A stretch of 50,431 bases of DNA from Mesaphorura yosii (taxonomy: Eukaryota; Arthropoda; Collembola; Poduromorpha; Tullbergiidae), in NCBI GenBank assembly GCA_009869945.1, contig WIXG01000482.1, positions 1 through 50,431 on the forward strand. The letters are read 5' to 3'. The notes below the pieces were generated by a model. That model was not told the DNA's origin, searched no databases, and was given only the letters and a program-made list of their open reading frames with translations. Below, in pieces: positions 22,801 to 34,733 of this stretch (positions are counted from its first letter, which is position 1; the number at the start of each line of letters is the position of its first letter). The position numbers and the translations under genes are program-made.

Positions 22801-25800
22801 GGGAATTATGTTCACTGGTGGCGCCTAAAGGGAGAAATGGGGACATCGGGATACACAGGCGGTAATGGGGGACCTGGCGGTGGAGGAGGGCAGCCTGGGA
22901 TGATCCAATTTAACAGTTTGGGCGCCGAACATGAACCAATTCGGTTTAAAGCTGGAGCCCAAGCAAGTGGCACAGAGGGGACACACGGCGCCGGGGGGAG
23001 TGGGGGAAGGCATGGGAAGCAGGGCGATTCACTAATACTGCACGTTCACCCGAGCTATTGCGTTTTCGAATACTGTTGCTCTTACCGGCACGATCGAACC
23101 GAATCCCACTCCAGTCCGGGGTACGCACGGGTCGGGTCCAGTGGGCTCAGTCAAAAGGATCGCCAGCTGCAACCTTCGTCATTCAACACTTCCGCTGTAG
23201 CAACATTTGCCAGGACCGTTTGTACATACCTCAATGCTTACAAGGAGTTTGGACGGGCCCAGCTTGGCAATCGGTGGCTTCGGAAAGCGAATTTGGAGCT
23301 CCTACTAAAAATCGAAGAATCGACGGCGGACTTGTATGACATTTATGGACTGACTGAGGAGTTCGTTGGGCTGGAGCAGCAAAAGCAGAGGGTAACTTCG
23401 GCCAACTTGCTTCCATTTTTCGAGTCGTTGCTAAAGCGTGTAGAGGTCGCCGCCGTAAAGACTGACGTCACGCCTGGCACGAGACCCGACATGCTGAAAG
23501 GCTACTCCGTTTTGTACGGGGCAGTGTTGAGTACAGTGTGTAGCATCAAGGCGCCCTTGGAGTCTTATCTCGTAGTGGATATGACCAAATACCTCGACGA
23601 GGCCAAGGCGACGTCCGCCAAATTCAAGACGGCTCTCAACAACCAACAACGCCTCGCAATTGTGCAAGCCCAGGCAGACGCGTACAACGCACAAGTCAAT
23701 GAAAAGGTGGCCGAAGCCCAAGAGCTAGTAGAAGTTGTCATCAAGCCAGAGTTCCGGCGAATTCACGAACGTATCGAAGCCAACACTGAGCGTCTCATCG
23801 ATGAAATCATTCAACTCAAGGAGCAAAAGATACATGAAACTGAGAAGTTGCTACGGAAACGCGCGCAACTTGAACATCAGATGCGAATGAGCGCCTTGTT
23901 TGGATTTTTACAAATGGGTGTCTCTCTCCTCAGTTTTGGTGGGCCGCTTGGAGCTGCAGCAGGTAAAATGCAGAGATAGTGCTTAGTTGAGTCTGATCTG
24001 AATGGGGAACGTGGCTTAAAAGCTTAAAATTTGTCAATTTTCAGGGTCGATTCTTTCAAACGGAGTTGGAATAGCAGAACAACTTGCTACTTCGACTGGA
24101 ACCTCGACTGCACAGAAACTGACTGCTCTCCCCGCATCTGTCCTCAATGCACAACGCACTGTGTCCGCTGAGTATGCAAAGTACACTGAGACCAAGCTAA
24201 CTCGATACCGAACACAAATTGACGATATTAAGCAGCTACTCCAATCAGAAGAAGCTATTTTGCACGCTGTGACGCAGCCTGTGGCCACTAAACTTGAAGA
24301 AATTGGGAAGAAAATCGACCTGCTCATTGGCCAAGCAAATTCAACAAATTCTGGACAGTTTGCGGTGCAAAGTTTGACTTCAAAGCTGTCTGCGGAATTG
24401 CTGGCGACTCAAGGAAAGCAGGAACTGGAAACGGCGCTGCGTGTCTCCGAAAAGAAGTTGGTGGCGCAGAAGAACAGAACGGACTCGGTGAACAAATTCC
24501 TAGGACACTTGGGAAGAGCAACTCGCGTGGCCTCCATTGGCGTTGACATGTACGCCAAGTACCGGGGACAACACGATCAAATACAAGAGATTACACAGCA
24601 GATTGAGCAGAGCAAGAGAGAAGCGGAAAGGATTGATTCCCACAAGAATAAAGTTCAAAATTTGATGATTCCGGTCATTGAAAATATTGGAAAGGAACTC
24701 GAAAACTGGCAAATGTAAGATTTTTGTCTTTCGCGCTTCCACACTTGGATAGATTCTTCGCTAATTGTAGCTTTTCAGGTCGTTGTCCAACCGCTCTTCA
24801 GTTTCACTCCAAGTTGGGCGTTGGGAAATATCTAAGTTGCTGAAAGTGATCCGGGATGCGATCAGTACCGAGTTTTCCGCAGGATTTCATGTAGACGGTG
24901 ATATGAGGCGCTGTTTTGAGGCGCTCGAGGATGCCACGACGATTCTGACTAACGTATTTGACCGTATTCAGACGTACGGCGAACAGACGGCGCTCGTGAA
25001 ACTAATTACGGCTGTTGGCTCGGCTCAGTTCGAAAGTATCGTCGTGGCTGACCCCAAACTGAAGATAATGATACAGAAAATGGAAGTGGCGACATCTGCA
25101 AACCTTCTCATCCAGCAGTATCAAGCAGCTATGAATTCATTTAGCCTCTGGGTATTTCCTTATGCTGATCTCTTCCTTGGCGACCTGCGTCCGAATCAGC
25201 TCACCGAAGATAGTCAGCCTCTGGAAACGACCGCCATTCTCGCTGTATCAAACATTGAGAAAATGGCGAGTAGGTTGGCCGTGTACAAGTCAGGGATTGT
25301 CAACCATGATCAAGTTCTCCATTATCGACATTTTAACGGGAATTCGACAGGATCGTTTTGTGAATGGAGTCACAAGGAGTACGAACGAGAAATTCGTCGT
25401 ATTCTGATTGGTGGAAAGGTTGCTATTAAGGCCAGGTTGGACTGCAGTCCAACAGGAATGGATGCAATTAAGTTTAACCAAATTCAATTAGATTTCAAGG
25501 TCAGGAGCGAGGGCGGAGGTGACGGTAGCGTTGGCGTGGCTTTGCGGCAGGAGCTCTCCAAATTTAAAATTCAACTTTCGCATTCGGGGATTTCAGAGTA
25601 CCGACACAAGACACGCATTGTCAGTATCATGTCCAAGCGAATCAATTTCACGTTCAGTTACTCTCTCACTCCGTTCGGGTTGCCGATTGACCGCAATGCA
25701 GCCTATGACAAGTTGATGGGTGGCGATGTCATGTTGAGTCCATACACACTATGGGAAATTCAACTCGTCCCCATCCTTTCCAGCCTCAAAGCAGACGAAA

Positions 25801-25895
25801 TCTCGGATTTTGAAAGTCTCAAGGCACTTATCGACGGAAGGAAGCACAAAATTGACATGCAGCTTAATGGACACGGAACGTACATTCAAGATTAG
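19898..25895 (+). CDS. large secretory-pathway P-loop GTPase with Gly-rich and coiled-coil regions
   Basis: Six exons fit: 19898-20708, 20798-21646, 21710-22617, 22693-23962, 24045-24714 and 24779-25895; the coding length is 5625 bases, an exact multiple of three, giving 1874 residues. Residues 11-31 are a signal peptide. A P-loop (GNTGAGKST, residues 76-84) and a DxPG switch motif (DCPGFSDT, 143-150) define a G domain like AIG1/septin-type GTPases, but the expected N/TKxD is replaced by IASKV. Residues about 798-968 are very glycine-rich (GGxGG repeats) in two blocks split by a Trp/Cys-containing segment. Residues about 1175-1255 are a long charged helix, followed by a hydrophobic stretch (FGFLQMGVSLLSFGGPLGAAAG) and more coiled coil to about 1520. 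The C-terminal 370 residues are of unknown fold. Function unknown; a dynamin-like or membrane-inserting role is inference. Confidence 0.75.
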
Positions 25896-27347
25896 TCCAA
25901 ATATATTTGTAATTGTTTCAGTTTTGTTTGTTGGCAATTTAACAGCTCCAGTACATTTAATTTTTAAAAAATTTCCTCGAAACAAAACAACAGATTTATT
26001 TTATTGACTTATTTCTATTACATTAATTTCAATCATTCCACCATTCACGACGCTGACGCGAGGCCGACACGCTCGCGCTTAGAGGCTCAACGACCAAGGG
26101 CCCACCCCTCACGGGGCCGACACGTTCGCGCGATAAAATAGTCGACTGAGTCCACCTTCAACCCAGAATTTAACATTGGGGCCATGGAAGCTATATTGAA
26201 ATACATATGTCCCTATCTAATTAGATGGCATACTCCCTATAAACCCTAAGCTAAACTAACACATTAATTTTCTTTAACAACAAAAAATGACGACGAGGAC
26301 CAGGCAGGTCTGCACGACTGAACTTAAAAATGCAAACTGGACGACAGCGAGAACGCAAAACGTAATGACACTGACACATACCTGCTCATACGCAGCAGCT
26401 GCAGAATAAAAAATACCGACCTCCCAGCTTCCCGCGAAGTGCGAAAAAGCACAGTCGAGCTCATAGTGCTACCATAGCTTAACCTTTGTTCAATTCCATT
26501 GAGCACACACAACACACAAACTAAATTTCATGCAGCTCGCTGCCTGAACAGCAGGCACAGGTCACTCTAATAGACATCTCTAAAAAAAAAAGTATATCTG
26601 TCATCGATCATAAATCGCATTCGCTTGCATTGACAACCATAATAAAAGAATTGAAAAATGGAAAGTGGACACAAACCCGTAAATTTCCGAACGGGTGGTG
26701 GATGGATGACGTTAACTGCTGGGATTCGGAGAACGTGAACCGTGACCTGAGGAATCACGGAGCCAACCGTCGTGAGCGACTGACTTCAGGTCCATAACGA
26801 AGCGAGGACGTGACGGTGACGAATGACGACCGTCTGAACGGCCCGCCGTGACCGACTTCAGTTCCGTCAGGCACAAGCGTTCTCAAGCGATCCATCCGTC
26901 TCAATTTAACACAAAGGGCTAGTGAGCCCTACTGAAATACATTCGCTACTATGCAACTACATTGCACTACCCTTTAAAGCCCTAACCTAACCTTTGGCAA
27001 ATTTGTCGAGATTGGAAAGAAAGAAGCATCAGTCCTTGCTGGAATTCACTACACAACTGAGGAACACAAACGGAAAACTATCGAGAATTGAAAATCGAGT
27101 ATTTATATATCAAAGGTCCTTTCATTAGGACATCTGTGTGCACAATTTTTCTCTAAAATTACCGACAAAATATTAACACGCTGTCAGAAATAAAAATTTA
27201 ATTTCTTGGCAGGATTTTTATATATTTTAGATTTTTTGGTAAATATTTTTTTAAATTTTAAAAATTAAATTAAAACAATTAAATGTACCAGTACTTATTG
27301 CCTAAGTAAAGCAAATCCAAGTTTTAATAATTCCTCGGGTACCCACC

Positions 27348-27427
27348 CGTCGGGCATATGTACCTGTCGGGCAAATGACTTGTCGGGCAAGTGATTGTCG
27401 GGCAAGTGATTGTCGGGCAAATGACCT
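27348..27427 (+). repeat. 15-bp tandem repeat (TGTCGGGCAARTGAY)
   Basis: Five consecutive copies of a tgtcgggca(a)(g/a)tga unit occur with small changes; the central three are the most regular. Confidence 0.75.
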
Positions 27428-27571
27428 GATCCCTTGCTCAACTGGTCAACTGGCCGTGGTTGTTAAACCACGGCCTAATTCAAACGCCTAACTCCGCGAA
27501 TAGCCAGCCTCCTCGGAATATCCCAGTCCTAACTTAACCAATCCAATTCAGTCACTTCCAGACTTGGGTTA

Positions 27572-27725
27572 GCGAGCCGTTGGCATGGCGTAGCCGATAG
27601 CGCCGCGCACTGGCGTACGCCAAATCAATGAATTATACAGAACTCAGTAATATGGCGACGAGGGCTGGCGAGTCGTCGGCGTGGCGTAGGCGTTGGAGTC
27701 GGGCACTGCCGTAGGCCAAATCAGT
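27572..27725 (+). repeat. direct duplication of a ~58-bp block
   Basis: 27572-27630 and 27668-27725 share gcgag(c/t)cgt(t/c)ggc(a/g)tggcgta and end with ggcgtacgccaaatca versus tgccgtaggccaaatca. Both contain a short inverted GGCGTA...TACGCC-type palindrome. Confidence 0.6.
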
Positions 27726-28309
27726 TTCCACCCCAGAGATACTAGGGTTGCTCAAAATGCCCGTTGTGTGGCGCGCCAACCTCAGCGACAATGTCAATCA
27801 CCTAAAAATGGCATTGTTCACGTAATTTTCTTCCACCAGGCACCAGGCTACCTGCCGGCAGCACGAGCAACTTACGGGTCCCGACTGATACGAAAGCCTT
27901 TTGTCTTGCACGGTGGGAAGAATTCAAAGGCGCTGAGGAGGTGAACGAGGACCTGGCTGAGACAAGTCATGGTGTACTTTTGGGCAGCACAGCCAGGTAG
28001 CCAAGCTCCGAAACCGAGGAAGTGAATTGAAGTGGATTGCATTTATTTTTCCTAATGTTCTCGTTGGGCTTTGGCTCATAGAACATGCAAGTTCTTATGT
28101 ATCATATTTACATGTGATTTTTGATTTCCTTGCCAGCGGCCCGTTGGGGTGAAGGATCGGAAGAAAAGAATGGGGCTTACGTATTAAAATTGCTACGAGA
28201 CTTCTCTCCCGTCCTCCATGGCTTTCCTTTCGTTTAAGGCAAATGGCGGTTGGGGTTTCCCACTGATTCCGACCGCGTACCGGAGCATTAGGTCCTCACA
28301 AAGAAGCTC

Positions 28310-28870
28310 CGTTTCGCTGCTCACAAATAAGCACGTAAATCAAGAAAAAGACTCCTAGTCCAATCCCAACGCCAATCAAATGAGTGGACTTACATCTGAA
28401 TATCCAGTTTCTCCTTCGACGCCGCCCTGCCCTCCAAGTACTCCGCCACCGCCTCATCATTCTCTCCAGCGATGAGTCTTCTGTACCGGGTTCCAAAGCA
28501 CTCGATCACATCACTCACCAGAATTGCACGCACCAACTCAACGTCGGCGGGTAGTCACGTTCTCCTGTACGTTGTTGGTCATGTACTTGTTAGACTCTGC
28601 CCGTGTCACTTTCTCGTCCCGGAGTCCATCGGTCTGAAAATGGATTTGGCCCGTACGTCCCTGCTTCTCCGCTCCGACTTACGCACCCGTGCGGCGAGTA
28701 ATCCTGGCATTGTCCTCCAGCGCAGTTCTAGCACCAGTAATTGCAGCGGGGGTAGACATACGGCGGGTGCCGCCCGAAGATTTCAAATTTTTGTTGCTCA
28801 CCATCACCACAGCCTGTGGGGTTGGAGCTCTTCCCACCCAGCATGCCACCTGAAGGAGGCCTCGGAGAAG
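28310..28870 (-). CDS. possible multi-exon gene of unknown type
   Basis: On the minus strand several open pieces meet plausible splice signals: a piece starting with ATG near 28805 (MVSNKNLKSSGGTRRMS...) ending at a GTAAGT near 28683, a piece DGLRDEKVTRAESNKYMTNN near 28630-28550, and a piece near 28540-28395 (LVRAILVSDVIECFGTRYRR...) ending at GTAAGT; a hydrophobic frame (LIGVGIGLGVFFLIYVLIC) follows at about 28380-28320. The phases do not all join cleanly in my hands. It may be a decayed small membrane protein gene. An antisense open frame on the plus strand (28472-28954) looks like a shadow. Confidence 0.25.
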
Positions 28871-29128
28871 CCGCGTCGACGTGCGAGAGGGAAAACGCGG
28901 CTGAAGCGGAATAAAACTACTACCGGAAGCTTCTCGCGTCCTGCACGCCGCTGAGCGTTGCGCTGGGCCTTTTTTTTAAAGTTTCAAGGTCAACATTGTT
29001 CACATTTGCGGATCACGTCATCTACTACAAAAATCGACACACTCCTCACCTTCTAAAACTAAAACGTAGATGTTTATTAAGTAACTGAATTCGGCTTAAA
29101 TAAATACATAAATATCCGAAGCTACAAG

Positions 29129-29404
<276 letters not shown>

Positions 29405-29444
29405 TCAAAAAAGGTCGGAGAATAATATCATTTTCGTCAAAGAA

Positions 29445-29627
29445 TTAACTTTCAACCAGAGTGTCGTATCCTTTGGCAACTTTTGCTGGAGGAAGAAAAG
29501 CAAGAGAGGCCAGCATCTTCATGTTCAAGGCAAAGTCAGGGTTAGTACGATATTCTTCAGCAATTGATGGATGTTGCTGAATGTGTCTCCAGCCACATTG
29601 AGAGAAGTGAAAAAAACATCCTCTTTG
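29445..29627 (-). pseudogene. MULE/FLYWCH-type transposase remnant
   Basis: The minus strand reads QRGCFFHFSQCGWRHIQQ, then a short spacer and ALNMKMLASLAFLPPAKV before a stop at 29447. This order (GCxFHFSQ, WRxIQ, MLASLAFLPPxxV) is that of the C-terminal part of MULE transposase proteins often fused to FLYWCH zinc fingers in arthropods. Nothing of the catalytic core is present, so it is a relic. It directly abuts the ABCC fragment. Confidence 0.6.
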
Positions 29628-29673
29628 GCGAGCTGATGGAAATATTTGATGGAATGATTATTATTTCTTTCTT

Positions 29674-29706
29674 GATTATTATTGTTTATTATTATTATTA
29701 TTATTA
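29674..29706 (+). repeat. (ATT)n microsatellite
   Basis: Mostly uninterrupted TTA/ATT triplets. Confidence 0.8.
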
Positions 29707-30385
29707 GAGATTATTTCTTGGGTAGATGGTTTCCCAGATAGATTCCTTCATGGATAGATTTTTTCCGCGATAGATTTTTTCTGGTAGATTTATTCATGCT
29801 TTCAATTATAGCATGGGCTACGTAAAATTGAACCTACCATACCTCAGCAAATGTACACAGAACGTCTTATTGCTAACCTAACCTAACCTATTGCAAACAG
29901 CTGCCTTAGTTGCCTTGACATTTGGAAGGATTGAGCTTCTTCCAAACCGTTTCCCACTCAGAGTCATCAACTAGCAAGTGTACCCGGAAGCAAGTGTGCT
30001 GCTTCCTTGAATGTCTCACAAAGATAGCCTTCTACCGTTCTCAAATGTTCGAGTAAGGTGGATCCTTTAACAAGCAATAGCTACCGACGAAGATAGTATA
30101 GCTCACCTTGTGTGGCCGAGACAGAGTGCGCTCACCGCGCGTGTGGCGTTCACCTTTTCAGTGACCCCAGACCTGTCAAAGGTCAGATAATTTACTGACG
30201 TGTGTGGGGCCATGCGTCGCATGATGTGATCTGAGTTGATAACTATCTGAATTCGTTGACCAAAAGAGTCCATGCATGCACACTTAAGCAAGTGCAACTT
30301 GAACTCCGAGTTCACAGTCTTTCTCGACTCCTGGCGAAAGAGGTAATTAATTGTTGCGAATTTATAACCAGTTTAATTGAGTGCA

Positions 30386-31028
30386 ATGCAGGGTGTGGTA
30401 AAATTAACCTTAGCTTTGGCGATTTCCATCAGCGTCTCCGTTGTCGCTGTGGAGGCACAGGTAACCCGCAGGGGGCAAGACGATTTTGTTCCTGCTATGA
30501 ACACTCGTTGCTCTGAATTTAACCTCCCGCCATTATTGGTTCGTTTCATTTTTTTTGCTCCTTCCTAGTGTTTAGCACAGGGCGATGATTGTGACGCGTG
30601 GGGCGGCGGGGGCCCGCCATGCTGCACCGGATTCTGTGCCATTCTAAGTCTTGATGAGTTTGATGTGCAGTCTGCAAAGTGTGTACGTAGTCATGCCAAT
30701 GCGATTCTACTTTACAAGTCACAAGTTATTGTATTCCAATTGCTATATGCAGGCCTGCACCCCGGACGGTTGGCTGAATGGCTGTACCTCCAGCTCACAA
30801 TGCTGCAGCAGATTGTGTAATCATCGAGGCTATTGCGGCGTAAGCTTACCATAAAAATTAATAAATTAAATAAAAATCTTACATTTGCATTTTGACATCT
30901 GAACTTGACTTCATTTGCAGTGCATAGAAAGCGACGCAATCTGTGCCCAGGGCTACGATAGTGAATGCTGTAATAGAAGCTGCAACAAAGGGACCCTCTG
31001 GAGCTTCGGGAATTGGTACTGCAACTAA
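30386..31028 (+). CDS. secreted precursor with three cysteine-knot-like units
   Basis: Four exons fit, all joined in phase 0: 30386-30460, 30569-30682, 30753-30839 and 30921-31028, giving about 127 residues. Exon 1 is exactly the signal peptide (ends VAVEAQ). Each later exon starts with or near Cys and encodes one unit with a CC pair in the middle; exons 2, 3 and 4 show roughly C-x6-C-x9-CC-x3-C, C-x8-C-x5-CC-x3-C-x5-C and C-x6-C-x7-CC-x3-C, the spacing of inhibitor-cystine-knot folds. Such units occur in arthropod venom peptides but also in non-toxic secreted peptides, so the role is open. AATAAA lies at 31149. No break in the frame is seen. Confidence 0.6.
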
Positions 31029-32046
31029 AAATCTGATCCTGCTCGCCATACCAGGGAAATATCGATCAAACTCTGCAATCTTTTCAGTCTTTGTAGTCCT
31101 TAGCTCTTTAGACTTGATTTGGTTATAGATTGACTGTGCAAAATAATGAATAAAGATGATAACAATCAATCTCTGTCGATCAGATTCCCCAAATCATTGC
31201 TCGTACGGTCTATGCAGTCTGAGTGCCATCATTTTCTCTCTGAGTCTGAGTCTCTGAGTTCGTATGTGAGCACGGGGGAAGAGCGGGTGGACCTGCTAGA
31301 TTTGAAAATGTGAAATAAATTCAAATAGCCCAACAGTAATTGCAATCCGAATTGCTGAGAAGGTCGAAGTGGCGATGGCGACTGACCGTGATATTTTCAT
31401 TCAATCATTTCAATTCACCTCCAAATTTCTCAGTTGGCAACTAGAAGTCGAAAATCACTGCGCGTGTGACCTTCACCTTCTCATTCTCAAATGACTGAAG
31501 TCAAGGTCGGAGGTCAGATAATTTCAACAAACAGTTTGCCACGAAGGCTGGCTCGACTTAATTTAATTGCACTCCTGCACTCTGTAATATAGCAAAACGA
31601 AAGCGTAAATCTATTTGTGTAGTTGATCATGATTGAATCCTGGCCAGACTCCATAGCCGTAGGCAATCAGTACATTTTGAATGTCATTCGCAATAGCTGA
31701 GCCAATTGAATAAAAATGATTGATTGATTGATCAAGTGGTACGTGATCCAGTTCACAGGACCAAACATGTGTTCTCGTGTGTTATCCACACACGGACGTG
31801 TTGTAACGACTGGAACACTGTCACACAGGAAATTCTTCAAGTGTTTATTAAAATCAGGTGACACTAACTGGATTAACGGATTAGCCTTGTAAAATGACTA
31901 GAAAAGTGAAATCCCATTACAAAAAATCAAACACATGCTCATGCACGAATGAATGAATGTTTGTGATTGTCAGCCAATTCGGTTCAAGAGTTTTCGTTGC
32001 GAAATAATGTTCCAACTCCAAACATCACTTTCACGTAATCAGAATT
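31029..32046. other. intergenic
   Basis: Apart from a polyadenylation signal for the upstream gene, I see no gene or clear repeat here. Confidence 0.5.
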
Positions 32047-32083
32047 TATAAATTCTAAGCCAGGACGAAATTCAACATCATTT
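32047..32083 (+). promoter_or_regulatory. core promoter: TATA box and initiator
   Basis: TATAAAT at 32047-32053 is followed by TCATTT at 32078-32083, which matches the arthropod initiator TCAKTY, with the +1 A 33 bases after the TATA start. The ATG is at 32111, giving a short leader. Confidence 0.55.
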
Positions 32084-32110
32084 CTAAGCGAAAAGTTCCA
32101 GTAATCAGTA

Positions 32111-32840
32111 ATGATGTTCAAAATCGGCCTCTACATCGCCACAGTCGTGGTTGCTTGCGCAGCTGTCAAGCAAACCCTCACTATTTACGAATACAATGAA
32201 CAATCAGGCAATTACATGACATTTACTCGCAAAATGTCGGACCTAACCAATTTTACGGACTTTATTCGTGGAACAAGTTCACAGTGTGTGGTTGGATGGT
32301 AAACAAGCTTTCCTATTCCTTTTTCTTCAAATTTATTGTATTTTTCATAGCGGGATCATTTTCTAAAGGTGGACCGGTTACAGCAATGAAAACTATACAA
32401 ATCGCTGTAATACCGATTCAAATAGCTGCAGTTTGGCAAGTTGGTTTCAATGTGCACGATCTGTCAGACATTTAGGACCACCAGACACAGAAACTGAAGC
32501 TATCACATTTTATTCGGATCTAGACTATAATGGGGAAGAATTCATTGTGAATTATTTGTCCGAATCAACTACAACATTTCATCCTGTCTCACTTTTCGTG
32601 ACTGGCAATTCAAGCTGGACACTATATGAGAGACCGAATTTTGGAGGTGCATCAATTTGTTTTGAGTCTACTCGAGAAGTAGAAACGATTCAGGAGATCA
32701 ACTATGTCGCATGGGGCATCTCAACAATTGGTTCGGTTAAGAAACGTTGTGAAGATGTGTGTACAAGTTGGAAACCCACGCGAAGAGTACGTGCACTTGA
32801 ATCAGACACATTTCAGGACAAACATATTCAAAAGGAATAA
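32111..32840 (+). CDS. secreted beta/gamma-crystallin-fold protein
   Basis: Exons 32111-32298 and 32369-32840 join in phase to 219 residues; I chose the acceptor ctaaag at 32368 because it alone continues the frame (reading GWWTGYSN). Residues 1-20 are a signal peptide. The C-terminal part has paired Greek-key signatures: ITFYSDLDYNGEEF and WTLYERPNFGGASICF, each with the aromatic-x-x-x-x-[DN]-[FY]-x-G pattern. The N-terminal LTIYEYNEQSGNYMTF followed by a Gly-Trp after the splice looks like a diverged Greek key, so two domains are likely. Secreted crystallin-fold proteins in arthropods are poorly described. AATAAA at about 32877 follows the stop. Confidence 0.7.
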
Positions 32841-32961
32841 CTTAACAGACATATATTCAAATTGAAGAGCAACTCCATAATAAATTGTGCCAAGCATTTT
32901 CTGATATCCTAAGGCGTTTGTAATTCTTACCACCCCTCCGTTCCATGTTTATATAAAAATA

Positions 32962-33192
32962 GCTTAACTTGGCCGACCAACAGCCGGCAGACGGCAGTTG
33001 ACAGTCGGTGAATGAAATATTTTCACCAATCAAAACCAATATACGAACACCTAGCGGCAGGGAGGCTTTGAATGCGTGGTATGATTTCTTGATTTGCTTC
33101 CCTGCCTCTAATATTTTTTAGGTTTTACATCTGTGGATCTTGTTGTGTTGAGGTCCATAGCTACTGCCGGCCTTTGGTCGGCCAAGTTAAGC
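32962..33192. mobile_element. 231-bp MITE with 29-bp terminal inverted repeats
   Basis: 32962-32990 and the reverse complement of 33164-33192 match at 27 of 29 bases (GCTTAACTTGGCCGACCAA... at each tip). Both ends are bordered by TA (32960-32961 and 33193-33194), consistent with a Tc1/mariner-type TA target duplication. The interior has no coding frame. The autonomous partner is not in the window. Confidence 0.8.
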
Positions 33193-33194
33193 TA

Positions 33195-33937
33195 GTTAAA
33201 TTTAATTTTATAAGTTTTTTCAAATGATCGTATAATTTTTTAATAATGAAAGTATCTGAAACCATTTTTTTTTGTGAAATTTTTTTTTCTCATAACGTCG
33301 TGGACCCCTTCGGTACGTAAAAGATGATGCTGCTGTTGCGTGGTACTGCCCGGGTGCTGGTGCCATTTGATGTCCCAGTTCTTGCGGGAGGTGTCATGCC
33401 TCTCGTCTTTGTTGAGCCCCTTACGCCCTTGTGGCGGTGGAGGAATCTGCATCCTGGCATTGCTCACAGAACGACTAGTGTGCAACAGGAATCGCATCAC
33501 GCAACAATTAGCAGGCGTATTCATGAAAATGCCGTCGCCGCCCGAATCTATACATGATTGCAGTTTTAATCAGTTCTCAGTGGGCATGCTTTCAAGCATT
33601 TCTTACACAAAATCTGAAAGCATTTTGTATCAACGTGAGAAAATGGGCATGTTCTGTTTGGTTAAAAATCCGGAATATCGTAAACTGACAAGAAACTAGT
33701 TTGTCATGCAAAGAAAGCATGTTAGTAACTATTTTAATCAATATGGGTAATAAATGGCAATTAATTATGCATACAATACGTGTTTATTTGCACACAACAA
33801 TTAAGCTGCAGATTTACAAATTTCCACGTACAATTTAAATAAAATATTTCAGTCATTTCAGACATTCCGAATCCACGCCATAAAAAATCCAGCCAACTAG
33901 GGATGATTTTTTAACTGCTTAATTTTCTGACTAAAAT
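33195..33937. other. region without a supported gene
   Basis: A 95-codon minus-strand frame (33524-33240) and overlapping plus frames exist, but codon use and splice context give no support; I list no gene. Confidence 0.4.
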
Positions 33938-34309
33938 TTATAAAATGGTGCACTGGCTTCTTTCGAATAATTTTGTTGCACCGTTGGACCGCCTAATTGT
34001 AATTTTAGCTTCCCACTTCTTTTCTTCTTCCTGCTCTTTGTTGTTGGCGGCGCCATCTTTATCTTGGATGTCAATCTTGATATCAGCATTGTCAATCGCG
34101 TCAGCCGAGTCTTCTTGTTGCAAAACTTGCTGAATTAACTCGAGTTTCAGCAGCTCCGCGGCTCCAGAAGTAGAAGAGTGCATCTCATAGATACGAAATT
34201 GGGTAGCATTCCGTACCAATAATGTCCAATCCATTGGAATGACAGAAGCCAAAGTTGCCGTAAGGAGGAGGAGCAGGCTACCCAAAAAGTAAATCTTATA
34301 AACAGCCAT
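33938..34309 (-). CDS. small secreted acidic protein
   Basis: One frame of 123 residues begins with a clear signal peptide (YFLGSLLLLLTATLASV). The mature part is highly charged, with an Asp/Glu/Lys-rich middle (KEQEEEKKWEAKITIRR) and a single Cys near the C-terminus. A splice acceptor (tattacag) sits about 35 bp before the ATG, suggesting an upstream untranslated exon. No family recognised. Confidence 0.55.
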   Translation of the reverse strand: MAVYKIYFLGSLLLLLTATLASVIPMDWTLLVRNATQFRIYEMHSSTSGAAELLKLELIQQVLQQEDSADAIDNADIKIDIQDKDGAANNKEQEEEKKWEAKITIRRSNGATKLFERSQCTIL

Positions 34310-34733
34310 CAGTATGGACTTCCGTGCCTTGCAAATCTGTAATACAGAAAGAAACCGAGCTATGGCTTAATTAGTTAATACCAGTTATCGAGAAAGTGCG
34401 AAATTCTTCACGATATGGCACATTTCTTTTCAACAACTTACCCGTTAGCCTCCGATTCAGAATTATTACTTCACGAGTATGGAGTGAGCTTACAGAGAAC
34501 GGGACGAATTTTTTGGATATGAAGCGCGCAGGTCGACTGTTTGGCGAGAGCTGAACGGAGCATCCAAGCCTTTTTGACGAATTGCGTACCAAAATGCACC
34601 CTTCTGAACGATTTTCCTTTTTCAAAGGTTATGCTTACCAACCTGAGCCTGCCCGTACAATGCATAAAAAAGCAACCCTTCACCATTTCCCTGAAGGATT
34701 ATAATCAGGAATGTTTTCGTTCTATTTTTTGCA

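Larger units (their letters stand above)
25896..28290. other. intergenic repeat-rich region
   Basis: No gene is supported. The stretch has imperfect duplications: a block near 26180-26260 (tgaaatacat, then ccctataaaccctaagctaa) resembles one near 26935-26995 (tgaaatacat, then ccctttaaagccctaaccta), and gccgacacg(c/t)tcgcgc occurs near 26063 and 26114. It also holds the tandem repeat at 27348 and the direct duplication at 27572. Confidence 0.5.

Noticed and set aside
28472..28954. 160-codon plus-strand open frame
   Set aside because: Ser/Arg/His-rich with no domain; opposite to plausible minus-strand exons.
29873..29890. CCTAA repeats like the arthropod telomere (TTAGG)n
   Set aside because: Only three to four units, inside ordinary sequence; no telomeric context.
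33240..33557. overlapping open frames on both strands
   Set aside because: No signal, domain or splice support on either strand.
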